This document shows, one piece after another, positions 60,925 to 64,000 of a stretch of 64,000 bases of DNA. The notes beneath the pieces are model-generated. The model saw nothing but the letters and a program-made list of their open reading frames with translations, was not told the DNA's origin and made no database searches. Location of the stretch: positions 620,001-684,000 of the forward strand of contig NZ_BNJF01000002.1 in NCBI RefSeq assembly GCF_016587355.1, in the 5' to 3' direction. Each line of letters opens with the position of its first letter. Within the stretch, counting starts at the first letter, position 1. The position numbers were made by a program, and so were the translations under genes. The stretch is from Ktedonospora formicarum. Lineage in GTDB: Bacteria; Chloroflexota; Ktedonobacteria; Ktedonobacterales; Ktedonobacteraceae.

Positions 60925-63150
60925 ATGGCTGACACAACAGATACAATCGTTCAAGAACCCATTGAGGATGTCTCAGAACAGAAGATACGCCCACGTTCAT
61001 CACTCTGGAGGTATTGCGCTCTAGGTAGTATTATGCTCATCTCTATCTTCATGAACTTCTACCAACTAGGGCAAACGGGTTACCCGAACCTCTATTATGC
61101 CGCTGGTGTGAAAAGCATGGGTGATAATCTGCATAACTTCTTTTTCGTCTCCTTTGATCCTGGCGGCTTCGTCACCATCGACAAACCACCGCTCGGCTTC
61201 TGGCTGCAAACTATCAGCACAAAAATCTTTGGCTTCACAGCTTTTAGCATCCTTCTCCCACAAGCTCTGGCAGGAGTGCTCTCAGTAGCTCTCCTTTTCT
61301 GGCTGGTACGCCGTCACTTTGGAACAATCGCGGGACTGCTGGCGGCTCTGGCTCTGGCGATCAGCCCGATTAGTGTCGTCACAAACCGCAATAATACCAT
61401 TGACAGCACCCTCACATTAGTTATGTTGCTAGGAGCCTGGGCGGTGCTACGCGCGGCCGAAACCGGACGCCTGCGCTGGCTGCTTCTCTGTGCAGTCACT
61501 ATCGGCATCGGTTTCAATATTAAGATGCTTGAGGCATATCTTGTCGTGCCTGCTTTCGGCCTGCTCTACCTCCTCGCCTCCCCTCACCGCATTGGCAAGC
61601 GCGTTATACATCTACTACTGGCGTGTGTCTTGCTGGCAAGCATTTCGCTCTCCTGGCTTGTCATCGTCGATGCGATCCCAGCTTCAGCACGTCCATATGT
61701 TGGTTCTAGTCAGACCAACTCGGAAATTGAGCTAGCCTTCGGCTATAATGGTATTACCCGCCTACTCGGACGCTTTGGTGGTGGAAGCCGCGCCAGCATA
61801 AATAATAACGCCATACCATTGACGAATAATGGCACTGGCTCTTCGAGCAGTACGCTAGATAACATACCTGGGCTCCCACCAACAAGTACAATTAGCGCTC
61901 AAGGCCCAGGCTTTGGTGGTGGCAATATGTTTGGAACAGGTGAAGCAGGCCCCCTGCGGCTCTTTCAGAGTGAGCTTGGCGGACAGATTGCCTGGATACT
62001 TCCTCTAGCACTCCTCGGGATGCTCACCCTGGCATGGCAACGCAAATTTCGCTTCCAGAATGATAGAGAGCAGCAATCGCTCATCCTATGGGGTATGTGG
62101 TTGCTGACGATGGGAATCTTCTTCAGTGTCGCTGGCTTCTTCCACCAATACTATCTAACAACGATGGCCCCTGCCCTGAGCGCTCTATTCGGGATTGGCC
62201 TGGTTGTCATGTGGCGGGACTTCCGTGGGCCAGGTTGGCGCGGCTGGCTACTCCCATTAGCCCTGATCGCTACCGCCGCAGAGCAAATCTACCTTCTCGC
62301 TGATTACCCAACCTGGAGTCAGTTCTTGACACCGATGATCCTTGTTATGACCATCGTAGCAGTCGGCATCCTTGTCGCCAATCGTATCGCACCTCACCTT
62401 CGAGCGATACTCCCCGCAAGGAGTTACCTGATCCCCGCCTTCAGCATAGGTATTCTGGCTCTGCTCATAGCGCCAACAGTCTGGGCTGCGATTCCAGTTC
62501 TTGGTAATAGCGCTTCACAGCTCCCAGTCGCAGGTCCCGCTGGCAATGGTGGCTTTGGACGCGCTGGCAACTTCTCAAGTAACGCGCTTCCCCAAGCTAA
62601 TGACACTGATCGCGCACAAAATAGCAACATGGGGCTTGAGCTCATGAGAAACCTGGGCGGTGGTAATGGCTTTGGGAGGAACGCTGATGTGGATCAAGGC
62701 ATGCTTCGCTACCTTGAGGCAAATCAAGGCCAGGCGACCTATCTCGTCGCCACGCCTAGCTCTAATACAGCCGATAACATCATTTTAACAACAAACAAGC
62801 CAGTCATGGCCCTGGGTGGCTTCAGTGGCGGTGACCCAATTCTGACGACCAACCAACTCGCTGCAATGGTCTCTCAAGGGACAGTGCGTTTCTTCCTGCT
62901 CAACTCTTTTGGGATGGGTAGACAAATACCAGTCTTCGATCAGGACAACACCTCTGGACAAGCTAATCGAGATAGGTTTGATAGAGGCAATATCTTTGGC
63001 GGAAATGGAAGTCCAAGAGGTCAATCCAATCTGACAAGCTGGATCACCACCCATTGTACAGAAGTACCTACTAGCACATGGAGTACAGGGAACGCCAATG
63101 TCAGTTCAAGCAGTGGGCTCTATGATTGTGCTAACGCGAAAATAAATTAA
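60925..63150 (+). CDS. Glycosyltransferase family 39 membrane protein (ArnT/PMT-like)
   Basis: From the ATG at 60925 the 741-residue protein has about 12 membrane segments. The GT39-type catalytic segment is the first outer loop: YYAAGVKSMGDNLHNFFFV, then FVTIDKPPLGFWLQTIS. ISPISVVTNRNNTIDSTLTL is a second family segment. A Gly/Asn-rich outer stretch lies in the middle, and another follows the last segment, ending with a soluble outer domain of about 180 residues. It should move a sugar from a lipid-phosphate donor to a protein or lipid outside the membrane. AGAGGG is upstream. Next genes on the strand are a small membrane protein and ApbE. Confidence 0.88.
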   Translation: MADTTDTIVQEPIEDVSEQKIRPRSSLWRYCALGSIMLISIFMNFYQLGQTGYPNLYYAAGVKSMGDNLHNFFFVSFDPGGFVTIDKPPLGFWLQTISTKIFGFTAFSILLPQALAGVLSVALLFWLVRRHFGTIAGLLAALALAISPISVVTNRNNTIDSTLTLVMLLGAWAVLRAAETGRLRWLLLCAVTIGIGFNIKMLEAYLVVPAFGLLYLLASPHRIGKRVIHLLLACVLLASISLSWLVIVDAIPASARPYVGSSQTNSEIELAFGYNGITRLLGRFGGGSRASINNNAIPLTNNGTGSSSSTLDNIPGLPPTSTISAQGPGFGGGNMFGTGEAGPLRLFQSELGGQIAWILPLALLGMLTLAWQRKFRFQNDREQQSLILWGMWLLTMGIFFSVAGFFHQYYLTTMAPALSALFGIGLVVMWRDFRGPGWRGWLLPLALIATAAEQIYLLADYPTWSQFLTPMILVMTIVAVGILVANRIAPHLRAILPARSYLIPAFSIGILALLIAPTVWAAIPVLGNSASQLPVAGPAGNGGFGRAGNFSSNALPQANDTDRAQNSNMGLELMRNLGGGNGFGRNADVDQGMLRYLEANQGQATYLVATPSSNTADNIILTTNKPVMALGGFSGGDPILTTNQLAAMVSQGTVRFFLLNSFGMGRQIPVFDQDNTSGQANRDRFDRGNIFGGNGSPRGQSNLTSWITTHCTEVPTSTWSTGNANVSSSSGLYDCANAKIN

Positions 63151-63172
63151 CTCCATTATAAGGACAGTCAGT

Positions 63173-63562
63173 ATGAAACACCCAAATTTGCATAAACCAT
63201 TTTCAGCGCCTTCTGAATTCGCATCTTCGACGGCGAACGCCTATCAGGCAACACGGCAAGCTCCCTCCTTGGGAGCACGCCGTATGCCCAAGGCTAAAGC
63301 TCTGGCAGTTTCTCGCTGGCTAAAACGTTGCATGGCTATCACTGCACTTGTTGGTTTCGGCACATTGAGTGGTCTGGTGATGACACATAAGGTTGCCAGT
63401 GATGAGCAACAATCCACGTTGGGCAACTCTTCGTCATCAGATGAGTCAACAGCACAACCTCAATCACCATATGCGACCACTTCGCCGTGGGAGCAAGGAG
63501 GCTACGGTTTTGGGAACTCCGACCCGGAACAACCACCTATCTCAAGATCCCACGCATCCTGA
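63173..63562 (+). CDS. Small single-pass membrane protein next to apbE
   Basis: The 129-residue protein has a basic, Ser/Ala-rich cytoplasmic part, one membrane segment (MAITALVGFGTLSGLVM, about 57-73) and a Ser/Gln/Gly-rich outside tail ending PPISRSHAS. AAGGA is 8 nt before the ATG. It overlaps the apbE start by 53 bp and follows the GT39 gene by 22 bp, so the three are one operon. ApbE enzymes attach FMN to Thr/Ser residues, and the Ser-rich tail makes this a possible acceptor or partner; that is inference. Confidence 0.7.
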   Translation: MKHPNLHKPFSAPSEFASSTANAYQATRQAPSLGARRMPKAKALAVSRWLKRCMAITALVGFGTLSGLVMTHKVASDEQQSTLGNSSSSDESTAQPQSPYATTSPWEQGGYGFGNSDPEQPPISRSHAS

Positions 63563-64000
63563 GTCACTTACTATACCACCTGACATGGGTCGGGCACAGT
63601 TTCGCGCTATGGGTACGACAATTACTCTGCTACTACCAGAGCAATCACTTCATGCTGGCGCTGAAACTGTACACAATCTCTTCGCCCATTGGGAAAAAAC
63701 GCTAAGTCGCTTCAAACCCGAAAGTGAGCTTTCACAGCTTAATCAACGGGCAGGCCAATCGGTAAAAGTGAGCGATCTACTCTTTCGCGTCATCCGGGCC
63801 TCACTACACGCAGCCGAGATGACCGAAGGGCTTTTTGATCCCACACTTCTCACACAATTGGTCCAGCTGGGCTATGATCGCCCATTCAATAAGTTAGCCA
63901 CCAACGCGCCACCAGGAGATGACACTTCTCGTCCTGGCGGAGACTGGCGCACTGTTCAGCTTATCAGCCGTACGAAAAGTGTATCCCTGCCACCTGGCTG
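63510..64000 (+). CDS. apbE: FAD:protein FMN transferase (ApbE), partial at window end
   Basis: The frame open to the window end reads AQFRAMGTTITLLLPEQS, the ApbE start, then HWEKTLSRFKPESELSQLNQ, the FAD-binding region S-R-F-x-x-x-S-E-L-x-x-L-N, and AAEMTEGLFDPTLLTQLVQL. The enzyme moves FMN from FAD onto a Thr/Ser of a flavoprotein outside the membrane with Mg2+. A TTG at 63510 is preferred because AAGGAGG (63495-63501) lies 8 nt upstream, although an ATG at 63585 is also in frame. It overlaps the upstream gene by 53 bp. The C-terminal half is beyond the window. Confidence 0.88.
   Translation, partial: MGTPTRNNHLSQDPTHPESLTIPPDMGRAQFRAMGTTITLLLPEQSLHAGAETVHNLFAHWEKTLSRFKPESELSQLNQRAGQSVKVSDLLFRVIRASLHAAEMTEGLFDPTLLTQLVQLGYDRPFNKLATNAPPGDDTSRPGGDWRTVQLISRTKSVSLPPG

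Noticed and set aside
63173..63600. Frameshift joining the small membrane protein to ApbE
   Set aside because: The needed shift has the opposite sign to the other breaks, the small protein has its own natural end, and a strong AAGGAGG precedes a TTG for ApbE, so two overlapping genes explain it better.
1..64000. tRNA, rRNA or CRISPR loci
   Set aside because: No cloverleaf with a conserved T-loop (GGTTCRA-type) in a plausible arrangement, no rRNA segment and no regular spacer array was found on reading through the intergenic regions; a tRNAscan-SE run would be decisive.

Overview
The window looks like chromosomal DNA from a Ktedonobacteria-type member of the Chloroflexota. This is inferred from gene content, not from a marker gene. 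Supporting features are a MalT/LAL-type giant LuxR regulator, a KaiC-like ATPase, WD40 and DUF4097 surface proteins, an F420-type LLM oxidoreductase, a collagen/BclA-like surface protein (expected in a spore former), and many small MarR/TetR/AraC regulators. No rRNA, tRNA or CRISPR array was seen.

Layout. 1-14.9 kb: MerR (cut by the window edge), MarR + DUF2000, KaiC-like ATPase + receiver, aldo/keto reductase, PEP-mutase-like enzyme, oligopeptide-binding lipoprotein, GDPD, lipoprotein, WD40 protein, acyl-CoA ligase divergent from a MarR, DUF1772 protein. 15-26.6 kb: sugar epimerase, YcaQ-like protein, LuxR/MalT regulator, two VOC proteins, a trypsin-like/S1-P1-nuclease-like fusion, AraC, LLM oxidoreductase. 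26.6-30.7 kb: a compositionally distinct, GC-rich island with three MarC-like membrane proteins in tandem. The first two units share a duplicated leader (palindrome, promoter, conserved stretch), and the island ends in structured RNA and a terminator. 30.7-34 kb: pyrimidine genes (pyrD, pyrC, uridine-kinase-like). 34-43.5 kb: Kef-type antiporter, collagen/BclA-like protein, DUF4097 protein, membrane protein, and a MacAB-like three-gene efflux operon. 43.6-47.5 kb: ileS with a T-box leader and a 77-bp terminator palindrome. 47.6-54.9 kb: PPP-type phosphatase, DUF3995, broken alpha/beta hydrolase, TetR, GNAT, thioesterase, a complete IS5-family element, and a D-aminoacylase-like amidohydrolase. 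55-64 kb: an uncharacterised two-gene membrane system, two methyltransferases, a GT39 glycosyltransferase, a small membrane protein, and ApbE (cut by the window end).

Two themes stand out. The first is the MarC-like island with its repeated control region. The second is a set of five reading-frame breaks (MarC2, collagen protein, DUF4097 protein twice, alpha/beta hydrolase) that are all repaired by adding one base to a G/C run. That pattern points to systematic homopolymer under-calling in the assembly, or less likely to real slippage. The IS5 transposase break at an A8 run has the opposite sign and fits known programmed slippage.
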